A stretch of 64,000 bases of DNA. It comes from Sediminispirochaeta bajacaliforniensis DSM 16054. Lineage in GTDB: Bacteria; Spirochaetota; Spirochaetia; DSM-16054; Sediminispirochaetaceae. The notes under the pieces were generated by a model that was not told where the DNA came from, ran no database searches, and worked only from the letters and a program-made list of their open reading frames with translations. The translations under genes and the position numbers were made by a program. The DNA is taken from assembly GCF_000378205.1 (NCBI RefSeq), contig NZ_KB899418.1, positions 101,111-165,110 on the forward strand, written 5' to 3'. The number at the start of each line of letters is the position of its first letter. Within the stretch, counting starts at the first letter, position 1. This document shows, in pieces, positions 15,931 through 23,996 of this stretch.

Positions 15931-16557
15931 ATGAAAAAGGCATTGAAGTGGATCGGCGGGGCGGTCGTCGTCATTATCGTAATCTCCGCAATCTTTAGTG
16001 GTGGCGGAGAAGAGTCAGCCACACCGGTAGAACGTACTGTGTCCCCGTCGGAACCGGCCCAAGAACAACCGGAAGAATCCCGCGCCCAGCGCGTCCGCGC
16101 CGGGATGCACAAGGTTGGAACCGATATTCCGCCAGGCGAATACCTCGCCTTCGCCAACAACCGCGCCGGCGGCTACTGGCAAGTGAGCTCCGACAGCACC
16201 GGAGACATGGACTCCATCATCGCCAACGACAACTTCACCACCTTTGCCTACGTCCAGGTTGAAGACGGTGAGTACCTCACCCTCACCAACTCCCACGCCT
16301 TCCCTCGGGACCAGTACACCGACCCCCTCGTCGAGCCCGGCGAAAAGCCTGGACCCGGCACGTACAAAGTCGGCGTGGACATCGAACCAGGCGAGTACCG
16401 CCTCGTCGCCGATGATGATCAAGCCTACTACCACCGCGCCCGCAGCCCCCGGGGCGTCATGGACTCCATCATCACCAACGAACTGTTCAGCGGCTCAACC
16501 TACGCCACCATCCAGTCCGGCGAATACTTCAAGATCCAGGGCGCCCACATCGAGTAG
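15931..16557 (+). CDS. Membrane-anchored two-repeat protein, possible lysogenic conversion gene
   Basis: 208 residues. An N-terminal membrane anchor (residues 5-26, WIGGAVVVIIVISAIF) is followed by a Pro/Ser/Glu linker and two homologous domains beginning HKVGTDIPPGEYLAF (about 59) and YKVGVDIEPGEYRLVA (about 144), each with a DSI motif and a G(D/E)Y(L/F) ending. Repeats of this kind occur in secreted or surface proteins of many bacteria. It is on the strand opposite to the lytic genes, next to the repressor, and flanked by ACTGGT dyads, which suits a moron expressed in the lysogen. AGGAGG precedes the ATG. Confidence 0.75.
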   Translation: MKKALKWIGGAVVVIIVISAIFSGGGEESATPVERTVSPSEPAQEQPEESRAQRVRAGMHKVGTDIPPGEYLAFANNRAGGYWQVSSDSTGDMDSIIANDNFTTFAYVQVEDGEYLTLTNSHAFPRDQYTDPLVEPGEKPGPGTYKVGVDIEPGEYRLVADDDQAYYHRARSPRGVMDSIITNELFSGSTYATIQSGEYFKIQGAHIE

Positions 16558-16584
16558 GGCGCCGGATCACTACCCCGGCGGGAG

Positions 16585-16608
16585 AAAGTGGTGACTGGTC
16601 ACTACTTT
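16585..16608. repeat. ACTGGT-centred inverted repeat, fourth copy
   Basis: Arms aaagtggtgac / gtcactacttt pair with one mismatch around the same centre as the copies at 15801-15903. It lies 28 bp past the stop of the membrane-anchored protein and 39 bp ahead of the next start. Confidence 0.7.
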
Positions 16609-16646
16609 GGGGAATGCCGGTAGAACGGTAGGGGAAGGAGGAGGAG

Positions 16647-16907
16647 ATGGATAAGGAAAAGGCAATGAAGAACCTGGGAAAGATGGGAGAGCGGCACGCT
16701 CAGAACATGGACACGTTCGCTGACAAGTATGTCGACATTCAGCTCGGCAAGGCGGTCAAACATCTCGCAGAGCAGGGTACGGAAGTCACAACGGAATCGA
16801 TAGTTCAGTACCTGAAAGAAGAGATTGAAAGACGATCGCTGATACCCGGCGAGGACGTGTATGCAGAATCGGCGCGGAGAGCGATCGCCTTACTCAACAG
16901 GCAATAA
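16647..16907 (+). CDS. Small helical protein, unknown function
   Basis: 86 residues, charged and helical, starting MDKEKAMKNLGKMGERHAQ after a strong GGAAGGAGGAGG. The second half (LAEQGTEVTTESIVQYLKEE and a C-terminal Arg-rich helix) resembles small helical phage proteins but no family is recognised. It is transcribed with the lysogeny block and its last 18 bp overlap the convergent gene at 16890. Confidence 0.62.
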   Translation: MDKEKAMKNLGKMGERHAQNMDTFADKYVDIQLGKAVKHLAEQGTEVTTESIVQYLKEEIERRSLIPGEDVYAESARRAIALLNRQ

Positions 16908-17261
16908 CGTGTAGCGAACCAACGCACCAAGAACCGCGAGCTTCCGCTTTTCGTCGTTGCTTTCAAGCAGCTCTTTGACACGGGAGTCTATCTCAGCGTC
17001 GAGCGTTTCTTGTGTGATCTTCTGCTGGTCGAATCCGTCTCGGCCATATTCAGAATCCGGCCCGAACCTCGTCACGAAAAATCGAGTAAGTGCATCTTGC
17101 GGGGCGCTGGTTTCAATTAATCGCTCCGCAATCTTTTCGGGGGGCATTCCTTCTTCGAGCGCCTCAGCAATTGGGATTGCCATCGGCTGACGCGACCGCC
17201 GCTCTATGTTGTTTAACTCGTCCAAGAGCCTGATCGCCATGTCGTCATCTCGGTCCGGCAT
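16890..17261 (-). CDS. Late prophage protein behind Com-like gene, unknown function
   Basis: 123 residues from ATG 17261; a GTG at 17267 overlaps the previous stop and would add two residues. Predominantly helical and acidic, with IAEALEEGMPPEKIAERLIE as the clearest block. It is the second gene of a two-gene unit that starts at a late-promoter motif. In Mu, the gene after Com is the DNA modification gene mom; this protein does not look like Mom, so the function is open. Confidence 0.62.
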   Translation of the reverse strand: MPDRDDDMAIRLLDELNNIERRSRQPMAIPIAEALEEGMPPEKIAERLIETSAPQDALTRFFVTRFGPDSEYGRDGFDQQKITQETLDAEIDSRVKELLESNDEKRKLAVLGALVRYTLLPVE

Positions 17262-17263
17262 CT

Positions 17264-17431
17264 TCACTCCTCCACGGCGTAGTTCGCCGTCAACACAACA
17301 ACGATATGCTCAGTCTCAGCGCGGCAGTCCGGGCACGGAAACTCGGCATAGTCTCCGGTATCAAGCGGTACGGTGGAGTCTTGTTGCTCCTCATGATAGC
17401 ACCCGCAAACCGTGCATCGTACTTCAATCAT
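17264..17431 (-). CDS. Com-like zinc-ribbon protein
   Basis: 55 residues, start ATG 17431 with GGGAAGC ahead, stop TGA at 17266-17264. The protein begins MIEVRCTVCGCYH and has a second knuckle FPCPDCRAETEH, so two CxxC pairs about 27 residues apart can bind one zinc. Mu Com, a small zinc-finger translational activator, begins in the same way. The gene is first in its own late unit, 35 bp behind the shared promoter motif. A general zinc-ribbon protein without RNA-binding role remains possible. Confidence 0.72.
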   Translation of the reverse strand: MIEVRCTVCGCYHEEQQDSTVPLDTGDYAEFPCPDCRAETEHIVVVLTANYAVEE

Positions 17432-17466
17432 GCTTCCCAGTATCCTCCCGCCGGAGGCTCATTCCC

Positions 17467-17484
17467 ACGTACGAGCACTTAGTA
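17467..17484 (-). promoter_or_regulatory. Late-promoter motif, copy 2 (Com-like unit)
   Basis: Minus strand TACTAAGTGCTCGTACGT, between the terminator of the packaging unit and the Com-like start (35 bp ahead of it). Confidence 0.8.
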
Positions 17485-17493
17485 TTTGGACGC

Positions 17494-17520
17494 AAAAAAG
17501 CCGCCCGTTTCCAGGCGGCT
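17494..17520 (-). terminator. Rho-independent terminator of the lysis/packaging unit
   Basis: Stem agccgcc (17499-17505) with ggcggct (17514-17520), eight-base loop, then six T residues on the minus strand. It follows the 71-residue gene and separates it from the Com-like unit. Confidence 0.9.
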
Positions 17521-17546
17521 CTTCCGTCGTTCCGGCCCTCGGGGCC

Positions 17547-17762
17547 TCACGGTTCATCGATCGGGTTTTCATAGTCGGGAATACCCTCTTCATCCAGCGG
17601 ATACAGCTTCCCATCGATCCGCGCCGCTTCCCGGCCGTCATCCAGCACCACCACCACGTCGTAGACCGGTAGTCCACTGGTATCCGCCGCCGCGATCTCC
17701 TCCTCGGTAAACCGCCGCACCGGGCGGCCGGAGTAGTCGCTGTCTAATCCTTTTTCAGCCAT
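17547..17762 (-). CDS. Small acidic protein after MuF, possible immunity partner
   Basis: 71 residues, pI strongly acidic, with VYDVVVVLDDGREAARIDG forming a likely beta sheet and an Asp/Glu/Pro-rich end. It overlaps the end of the MuF gene by 19 bp and is the last gene before the terminator. No family recognised. Because MuF proteins with C-terminal effector domains are often followed by an immunity gene, this small protein is a candidate to bind the HEXXH domain, but a head accessory role is equally possible. Confidence 0.6.
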   Translation of the reverse strand: MAEKGLDSDYSGRPVRRFTEEEIAAADTSGLPVYDVVVVLDDGREAARIDGKLYPLDEEGIPDYENPIDEP

Positions 17763-19177
17763 CCCATCACCTCAAACAACGTGTCGATCTCCTGGGCGAT
17801 CGGCACAAACTCATCGTGTGTCCACTGTTGAAGTCTAATACCCGGATGCTCCGACTGCAACGTCGTATCCAGCTGATCCTTCATCGTCTGGTTGCCGCTC
17901 TTCCAGGCGATGTACTGGGAGTACGCCCGGGCCCAGAGCTCTTCATTACTCTGCAGGTACCGCCGGAACTTCGGGTCCTGAATCGCCGACAATCCCCGGA
18001 CGGTATCGGTATCCCTGATCCGGTCAATCACCCGCCGCATCTCCGGCATGCTCTGATTGACCGATTCAAACCCTCGTCCGGGTAAGCCGTTGTGGTCGAT
18101 AAAGTGCCCCACCTCGTGAGCCGCCGTCATCTCCGGGTGGGGGCCGCGGGCCATCTTGATCTTGTTCGCGGTACCGTCTGGATAGAAACTGAATGCGCCG
18201 TAGTAGCTTTTTGCCTGGCTTCGCGCTACATCGATCTTCGGCAGCGGCCCGTCTCCGTGCACGCTTTCAATCGCCCGGAGCGCCTGCCGTGTCGCGTCTC
18301 CCAGGTCCCCATGGACCCGCACATTCAACGCATCCGATACCGGCGTACCGGACGGTCCCGCCGGGCTCACCGTCTGGGTGAAGCTCACATCCTTCTCCCG
18401 GAAGATCTCACCCAGCTGCTCCATCCGCCCGGCGCCGGCGTTATGTTCAAATCCCGGGTCTATCCCCTCGTATCCGGTGTACCTCTCGCCGGTGCGCTTG
18501 TTCACATACTCCCGGGGATTTCGCTTCGGCGCCGTCGTCTGGATCGGCTTGCGCCCCGGCTGCCCGTCGCCCTGTACCGGGGCGGGGATCCCGCTCCGCT
18601 GGTAGCGCTGAAACTGCGCTTCGCTCACAAATCGGGTGGTGCACTTACACCCCCACCCGTTACGGGGGTTGTGGGTACTCCAGAACGAATCATCCTTCGG
18701 GAGAATCAGTCCGTCCCAGGAGAGGTGCTCCGGCCGGTGCTCCTTGCTCGCCCCCACTCGGTACATCACGTAGGGGTGGCTCGCCGAGCGTTGCCCCCGC
18801 TCCCAGACTCCCGCCTGGTACGCCTGGCCAAGGTTGACATCCCAGATCGTCTTGAGCCGCCGGGAGCTGCCCAGCTGTGCCTCAACCCGCTCTCCCGTCT
18901 CGGGATCGGTAACCTCCTGCCGCCCCCACCAGCCCCGACGGGAGAGGTTGTCCGCCATCTCGTTCCGCCACTGTCGGAACGGCTTTCCTTCCGACATCGC
19001 GGTGGTGAGAGACTCACGGATATCCGAGAGGAGATCCAGATCCATCGCCTTGGCCACGGTAAACGCATGGTTGTGCTCCTCCCGCCACACGTCCTGGTAG
19101 CTAAACGCCGGCCGGAGATTCTTCCGGTCCAGGTAGTCGATCGCCTCTTGCGGCAGCGGCCCTACGTTGTCACTCAT
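17744..19177 (-). CDS. MuF-type head morphogenesis protein with C-terminal HEXXH metallopeptidase-like domain
   Basis: 477 residues. Residues 1-200 are a MuF/SPP1 gp7-type minor head protein: helical start, IWDVNLGQAYQAGVWERGQ and the signature HLSWDGLILPKDDSFW with HNPRNGWGCKC near 169-179. After a linker, residues about 280-477 form a second domain with AAHEVGHFIDHNG (HEXXH at 354-358) and a downstream NEELWARAYSQYI that could give the third zinc ligand. MuF proteins act in head assembly and can be injected with DNA. The fused peptidase domain is unusual and could be a virion-delivered effector. Confidence 0.85.
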   Translation of the reverse strand: MSDNVGPLPQEAIDYLDRKNLRPAFSYQDVWREEHNHAFTVAKAMDLDLLSDIRESLTTAMSEGKPFRQWRNEMADNLSRRGWWGRQEVTDPETGERVEAQLGSSRRLKTIWDVNLGQAYQAGVWERGQRSASHPYVMYRVGASKEHRPEHLSWDGLILPKDDSFWSTHNPRNGWGCKCTTRFVSEAQFQRYQRSGIPAPVQGDGQPGRKPIQTTAPKRNPREYVNKRTGERYTGYEGIDPGFEHNAGAGRMEQLGEIFREKDVSFTQTVSPAGPSGTPVSDALNVRVHGDLGDATRQALRAIESVHGDGPLPKIDVARSQAKSYYGAFSFYPDGTANKIKMARGPHPEMTAAHEVGHFIDHNGLPGRGFESVNQSMPEMRRVIDRIRDTDTVRGLSAIQDPKFRRYLQSNEELWARAYSQYIAWKSGNQTMKDQLDTTLQSEHPGIRLQQWTHDEFVPIAQEIDTLFEVMGWLKKD

Positions 19178-20759
19178 CAGCCTGGAACTCCGCGTCCCCC
19201 AGCGCCCGGGCCTTGAACATATCCAGCGCCAGCGCCCTGGTCACGCCGGTGGTATCGATCCGTGCCAAGAGCTCCGGCAGCCGCCGCTCAAACTCCCCGT
19301 AGGAGTTGCACTCCGTCGAGAGCTCCGCCACCGCCTTGTGGAGCGGCTTCACAAGCGGCTTCCACTCGGTCGCCTCTGCGATCATCTCCAGCTCATCGTT
19401 TGCCTCGGACGCCGCGTTCATCGCCGCCGCGGCGCCTTCCGCGTTCCCGGCAGTCGCCTGTTCTTTTGCCGGGGCGCCCTCCGAGTTGGCCGGTTGTTCC
19501 ACCGGCGCGGACCCGCCCACCAGTACCTCGTCGTCATCGCCCGGCTCGGTCAGTCCGAGCTTGGCGTAGAGCTCGCTCCGTTTCACCGGGAATCCGAGCG
19601 GCACCAGCTTGGAGACGTTATCCACCAGGCCGTTGACATCCTCCGGCCGTGGGACCGGGAGGCGGAGTTTCGGGTACTGCTCCTGGGGTCCGAAGTTGAG
19701 ATTGATATACGGGATCACCAGGTCCCGGTTCAGCGTGGTCTCAAGCTGACGGGCGTCCGCCTCCATAATGTCCAGCCGAACCTCGTGCTGAGCGTCCTCG
19801 TTTCCCAGCTTCCCGGGAGTCCCCTCGGTCGTGGCTGTCTGGCCGAGAATACCCTTCGACAATTGCGCGTCCACCCACCTCGCCAGCTTCTCGAAGTGAT
19901 CGGTACTACCGCCGGGCTTCACTCCTTCAACGATCTCGATCGCCATGGCATCAGGGATCACCGCGCCAATGTCCCGGCCGATGTTCCGTACCGCCCGCTT
20001 GAGCACGTCAATATCGTTCTTGGTAGCGTTCTTCCCGTACTTCCCCACCCGGATCGGGTAGCCGAACACCTCCACAAACGCCGCCCACCCGGCAACGTCG
20101 AAGCTCTTGATCAGGTGGTAGTACGCCGCAACCAGGGCAAAGCCGCCCCGGATCGGGAGCCCCGACTTCAACAGCGGCTCGTGTTTCACGAACTTGTAGA
20201 GCGGCAGTTCAACCTTGTCCGCCCCTTCCCGCAGGAGCAGCTTCCGCCCGGTCACCGTATCGTAGTCAAACCACCGAGGGTCCCGCCACTCGTACCGCGC
20301 CGGCCGCCAGGGGGTACGATCGGTATCCCACATGATTTCATTCACCGAAAACCCTTTCCCAAGGGCATCCAGGGCGTTGGTCACCAGCTCGGCAAACTCC
20401 GGGCGGTCTATAATGTTCTGCTTTACGCTCTCAGCCATCTCATGAGCGGTGTCCGAGTCGTCCGCGGGTGTCACCGTCGGATCCAGTCCCACGATCGAGA
20501 GCTTCCGTGTCCCGAGGACGCTCCGGTAGTGCAGGTCCCGCTCTTCCATCTCTTCCGCAAGGGTCAGGTAGTCCTGGATATCACCAGCCTTCGCTCCCTG
20601 GATCAGGGTTGCCAGTCGGGAGGGATCGAGAGTTGCCGCCACCTCGCTGGCGTTCCATCCCTGCCGAACACTGAAGGCGTCCGGGCCGGATACCTCCTCA
20701 CTCAGAGATTGCTTATTCAAGCCTTTCAGCGCATCGCGCAGCCGCTTACCAATCGTCAT
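19170..20759 (-). CDS. Portal protein (Mu gp29-like, DUF935)
   Basis: 529 residues, normal size. DUF935 blocks are visible: LTLAEEMEERDLHYRSVLGTRK early on, GFSVNEIMWDTDRTPWRP, and LPVPRPEDVNGL near the C-terminal third. The last 100 residues are Ala/Glu-rich helices. It forms the dodecameric DNA gate of the head and lies between terminase and MuF, overlapping both by a few bases. Start ATG 20759. Confidence 0.93.
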   Translation of the reverse strand: MTIGKRLRDALKGLNKQSLSEEVSGPDAFSVRQGWNASEVAATLDPSRLATLIQGAKAGDIQDYLTLAEEMEERDLHYRSVLGTRKLSIVGLDPTVTPADDSDTAHEMAESVKQNIIDRPEFAELVTNALDALGKGFSVNEIMWDTDRTPWRPARYEWRDPRWFDYDTVTGRKLLLREGADKVELPLYKFVKHEPLLKSGLPIRGGFALVAAYYHLIKSFDVAGWAAFVEVFGYPIRVGKYGKNATKNDIDVLKRAVRNIGRDIGAVIPDAMAIEIVEGVKPGGSTDHFEKLARWVDAQLSKGILGQTATTEGTPGKLGNEDAQHEVRLDIMEADARQLETTLNRDLVIPYINLNFGPQEQYPKLRLPVPRPEDVNGLVDNVSKLVPLGFPVKRSELYAKLGLTEPGDDDEVLVGGSAPVEQPANSEGAPAKEQATAGNAEGAAAAMNAASEANDELEMIAEATEWKPLVKPLHKAVAELSTECNSYGEFERRLPELLARIDTTGVTRALALDMFKARALGDAEFQADE

Positions 20760-22248
20760 TGTCGCCTTGCCTCCATGGGTTGGGTGCCGTCACCGGCTCG
20801 TACTGATACGGCTGGTAGGTGTTGTCGTCGTTCACCTGGGCGTACACCGCCATAACTCCGGCAATCACCGCATCGCCGTGCCGCTTTTTCCCGTCGGCGT
20901 CCCGGGTATGCTCGGCGATCATCGGAATCCCTCGGTCCATCACCACCGCTCGGTGGTCGTCCAGGATTCCGGCGTGCTTCGGGATCCGTATCGCGTCGTC
21001 CTCAAACTTCGCCTTGTACTTCGGCATGTACTCCAGATAGAACTGCCGGGCAATCATCACCTGGTGCACATATGCAGGGCCGTACCTCTGCGCCGCCAGC
21101 TCGGCAATCATCTGTCCGTTACCCCGGGCATCGATCGCCGCACACGAGAATCCCGGCAGCTTGTCCGCCGCGTAGCAAAACACCTGGAACTGCTGCATGA
21201 ACGGTATGTTCCGCAGCTCCACATACGCAATCGCCTCGAGGGCAAGCTCGGAGCTTTCGAGAAACAGCCCGATCACCGACAGGTCTCCCGATCGGGCAAA
21301 GTCCATGCCGATATACCCTCGGGGGCGTCGCCCGCTCTCTGCCGACCGTAGCCGCGCCGCGGTAAGTGCCGGCGCCAGGCTGTCGGCGATCCAGTCTTCG
21401 GTGTCCGCCGTCCTTCTGGCGTCCGCAAGATAGGTGAACTCGTCGCTCTGCTCGTAGGCGGCAACCGGTATCGTCTGATCCATCGACCGTTCAACCAGAG
21501 CCCTGGGAAAATACTTCGACCCGCTCCGGCTCGGAATACAGAATAGCTCCTCGTCGGCGCCGTCGCCGTAGAACTCCACCAACTCCTCGAGCCACCGTTG
21601 TTCACCCTCGGCGGTCCATACTGCATTCTCTTTCTTGGACGCGTTGCGCATCTCGAGGATCCGGCGATAGAGTCCTTGCTCAATCGCCTCGTCGATCGTG
21701 ATCCGGTGAAGGCTGTAAGGGCGCTTCCCGGCGCGGATGTCCTTTATCAGCTCGTTGAACGGATTGTCCTCGCCGTTGTGGGTGCTGATTATCCGCACGC
21801 TACCGCCCCACATAAGGAGTGCCATCGCCGCCTTGAGCACCTCGGCGAGGTTCTCTACAAATGCCGCCTCGTCCAGAATCACCCGACCCTGGCGTCCGCG
21901 AAGCGTCGTTGGCCGGGAGGGTAGGCCCATGATCCGACGGCCGCTGGGAAAGGCGATCTTGTAGGCGGTAATGTCCTTGTCTTCGTCCCGGACGATCTCC
22001 TCTTCCATATCGCTCGCCGCGTACTGGAAGTTCCGGGCCCACTCGGCACAAGTGAGGATAAAGTCCTTGGTGAACTCCATATTGTAGGAGATATAGAACA
22101 CGTCGGTACCGTTGTCCGCCGCAGCGGTAAGCACCGCGTCCGCCGCCTCCGCCCAGGTAAGACCTACCCGTCGGGACTTCTCGGCAACCTTTACCTGAGC
22201 ATCATCCTCGATCCATTTTTGTTGATAGGGAAGCAGCACCGCATCCAT
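20746..22248 (-). CDS. Terminase large subunit (Mu gp28-like)
   Basis: 500 residues. The ATPase half has a Walker A-like KSRRVGLTWAEA near residue 25 and Walker B RVILDEAAF near 125, with ISTHNGEDNPF as the coupling motif. The nuclease half begins YIGMDFARSGDLSVIGLF, carrying the first metal-binding Asp. It translocates DNA into proheads; Mu-type phages package by headful from host junctions. Follows the small subunit by ten bases. Confidence 0.94.
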   Translation of the reverse strand: MDAVLLPYQQKWIEDDAQVKVAEKSRRVGLTWAEAADAVLTAAADNGTDVFYISYNMEFTKDFILTCAEWARNFQYAASDMEEEIVRDEDKDITAYKIAFPSGRRIMGLPSRPTTLRGRQGRVILDEAAFVENLAEVLKAAMALLMWGGSVRIISTHNGEDNPFNELIKDIRAGKRPYSLHRITIDEAIEQGLYRRILEMRNASKKENAVWTAEGEQRWLEELVEFYGDGADEELFCIPSRSGSKYFPRALVERSMDQTIPVAAYEQSDEFTYLADARRTADTEDWIADSLAPALTAARLRSAESGRRPRGYIGMDFARSGDLSVIGLFLESSELALEAIAYVELRNIPFMQQFQVFCYAADKLPGFSCAAIDARGNGQMIAELAAQRYGPAYVHQVMIARQFYLEYMPKYKAKFEDDAIRIPKHAGILDDHRAVVMDRGIPMIAEHTRDADGKKRHGDAVIAGVMAVYAQVNDDNTYQPYQYEPVTAPNPWRQGDNDDW

Positions 22249-22257
22249 CGCGCCCCC

Positions 22258-22812
22258 TTACGAGATCCCGAGGATACGGTTCTTGATGAGGAGTATCGTC
22301 TCCGGTTTCACCCCGGCGGTCTTTGCCGTCTTGGCTACATCCTCGGCCGCAACCGCCACCTCCTGCTTCAGCTTCCGCTCCCGCTCAGCATTAGTGTGCG
22401 CCGCCTGCTCCAGATCCCGAACACCCCGTGCCACCTTGTTGATCAGGTTCGCCAGGGCGGGAATCCGCTCTTCGGGATCACCGTCCTGGAGCTCCTGCAG
22501 GTTGAGCATGAGATCAAAGACTACAAGCCGCAGCTGGTGGTTGATCACTTTCCCGAGTTGGTTCTGCTTTTCTTCTCCGTACTTGTCCAGATAGGCATCC
22601 GCCAACTCTCGGGCTTGCCGGTTCCGTTCGGTAAACTGCCGCATCTTCAGCGCATAACGGTTGACAGCTGACTTACTCACCACCTTCTCGCCGGCAGCAT
22701 CGTTGATCGTGTCGGCAATTGCTTGCTGGGTAACGTTGGGATCGTTCAGGAGCTCAATCAGGGTACTGCGAAGCTCCGGGTCAAGTCGGTCGATACTCGA
22801 TTTTCCGCCCAT
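22258..22812 (-). CDS. Phage Gp27-type protein, small terminase subunit (DUF3486)
   Basis: 184 residues. The start SSIDRLDPELRSTLIELLND and the HTH region QQAIADTINDAAGEKVVSKSAVNRYA (in two pieces) are typical of the Gp27/DUF3486 family, which serves as DNA-recognition subunit for gp28. A long coiled region and a conserved-looking end (GVKPETILLIKNRILGI) follow. Located directly upstream of the large subunit. Confidence 0.9.
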   Translation of the reverse strand: MGGKSSIDRLDPELRSTLIELLNDPNVTQQAIADTINDAAGEKVVSKSAVNRYALKMRQFTERNRQARELADAYLDKYGEEKQNQLGKVINHQLRLVVFDLMLNLQELQDGDPEERIPALANLINKVARGVRDLEQAAHTNAERERKLKQEVAVAAEDVAKTAKTAGVKPETILLIKNRILGIS

Positions 22813-22815
22813 GAC

Positions 22816-23106
22816 TCACTCCGGGATAGGGCGGTCCACACCCTCCACGCGAGCATGGCCTTTCGCTACATCCAGCCCGAGCCTGGTGAGCTTTGCAACG
22901 ATGATACCGTTCCCCAGATCCTCGGCGGCTACAAGGTTCTGCTCCTTCAACCACTGGATCTGCTCATTCACCTGGGAAACACCGACGCCGTGACCATAGG
23001 CCACCAGGAGGCGCTGGAGCATCTCGTTGCTCAAGGAGTAGTCGTTGTCGTTTTCCATCCCCTGCAGCATGATGATCCGCTGGTTGGGACCGAAGATATC
23101 TTTCAT
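22816..23106 (-). CDS. Mu gp26-like winged-helix protein (VpaChn25_0724 type)
   Basis: 96 residues with a small winged-helix pattern: MLQRLLVAYGHGVGVSQVNEQ, then IQWLKEQNLVAAEDL and a wing-like VAKLTRLGLDVAKG. This matches the small protein found immediately upstream of Gp27 in many Mu-like prophages. The role is not known; a DNA-binding part in packaging or late control has been assumed. It overlaps the upstream gene by four bases. Confidence 0.8.
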   Translation of the reverse strand: MKDIFGPNQRIIMLQGMENDNDYSLSNEMLQRLLVAYGHGVGVSQVNEQIQWLKEQNLVAAEDLGNGIIVAKLTRLGLDVAKGHARVEGVDRPIPE

Positions 23107-23495
23107 CCATCCTCCTTACGTCGCGCCATAAAGCGCTCCTGCAGGACCCGCACGATGTTACTGATACCCTTGAGCTCCCCCTCCATGTTGGATAGTCGGT
23201 CCAGCAGGGTGGTGAACGTCCGGTTCTCCAGATTGCTCACCCGTACATGCAGCTTGTTCACATCGTCGCTTCGTTTCTGCTCCATTCGATCGATCCGAGC
23301 ATTGATCTTCTCCTCAAGCTCGTCCAGGTTCGTCTCGAGCTTCTCATGTAGTCCGTCGACGGCTTTTTGCAGGCTACTGGTCACCTGCTCCTGGTGCTCC
23401 CGCTTGTCCTTGCGGAGTCGGTGGTTGAGGCTCAGAAATGCCACGATCAACCCTGACAGGCTGATTCCGGTGCTGATCCATACGCTGTAGTCCAC
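23103..23495 (-). CDS. Membrane-anchored coiled-coil phage protein (DUF2730-like)
   Basis: 130 residues from a GTG that overlaps the upstream TAG. An N-terminal membrane helix (WISTGISLSGLIVAFLSL) is followed by about 100 residues of coiled coil. The position between spanins and gp26 and the shape match DUF2730 / Mu gp25, a protein of unknown function in the lysis region. Confidence 0.72.
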   Translation of the reverse strand: MDYSVWISTGISLSGLIVAFLSLNHRLRKDKREHQEQVTSSLQKAVDGLHEKLETNLDELEEKINARIDRMEQKRSDDVNKLHVRVSNLENRTFTTLLDRLSNMEGELKGISNIVRVLQERFMARRKEDG

Positions 23496-23791
23496 TACTC
23501 CTCCTTTCCGCGATAGAACTCCAGGGTGTCCCGAAGGTCTGCAATCTCCCGCCGATACTCGATGATGTTGTACCGGAGCGCCCGGTAGTCATCGTAGGTC
23601 AACAGGAGTCCGCTGAGCTCCGGCACATCCTTAAAGTGCACCGGCTTGATATCCGCCGGCGCCGGGAGAGGAGGGTGTACCGCCTCCGGTTCCGCTACGC
23701 TCTCAATCGTCTGACAGCTTGTCAGGAAAGAGAGCGTTAGCGTCATGAAACAGATCGGAATCATCCGTTTCATCCACACGCCGCTTCTCAT
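23495..23791 (-). CDS. o-spanin lipoprotein (Rz1-like), overlapping Rz
   Basis: 98 residues from ATG 23791, chosen because AGGAGG lies six bases ahead. A signal peptide (IPICFMTLTLSFLTSC) ends in an LTSC lipobox, followed by a proline-containing segment and a charged helix. The first 89 bp overlap the end of the i-spanin gene in another frame, the arrangement known from Rz/Rz1. The product sits in the outer membrane and joins Rz to fuse the membranes at lysis. Confidence 0.8.
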   Translation of the reverse strand: MRSGVWMKRMIPICFMTLTLSFLTSCQTIESVAEPEAVHPPLPAPADIKPVHFKDVPELSGLLLTYDDYRALRYNIIEYRREIADLRDTLEFYRGKEE

Positions 23792-23996
23792 CCGCAGCCT
23801 CCTGTCTGTTCTCTTGGCGATCTCCCATGAGATCCTGCATATCGTCCAGTTTGTCGTTCGCCCGATCAATCGCCGCCTCGGCCGCTCGGTTCTCCTCCCG
23901 AAGCCGTGCGTTCCGCTTGAACAGAAACCACAGCAGACCGAACTCGAGAGCTACCACCCCAAGCAGTACCAGTACCGCCGTAACACCGATACTCAC
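23703..23996 (-). CDS. i-spanin (Rz-like) inner-membrane coiled-coil protein
   Basis: 97 residues from GTG 23996, which overlaps the holin-like stop as GTGA. One membrane helix (VTAVLVLLGVVALEFGLLWF) then a charged coiled coil (LREENRAAEAAIDRANDKL). Together with the overlapping lipoprotein gene it forms a spanin pair that spans the periplasm in the last step of lysis, which implies a host with an outer membrane. Confidence 0.78.
   Translation of the reverse strand: MSIGVTAVLVLLGVVALEFGLLWFLFKRNARLREENRAAEAAIDRANDKLDDMQDLMGDRQENRQEAADEKRRVDETDDSDLFHDANALFPDKLSDD

Noticed and set aside
19167..20855. A 562-codon open frame on the plus strand opposite the portal gene (and similar long frames at 2129-3142 and 9482-10729)
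   Set aside because: In GC-rich DNA long antisense frames are expected; these lack known domains, have unnatural composition (His/Arg/Pro/Gly-rich) and lie wholly opposite well-recognised phage genes.
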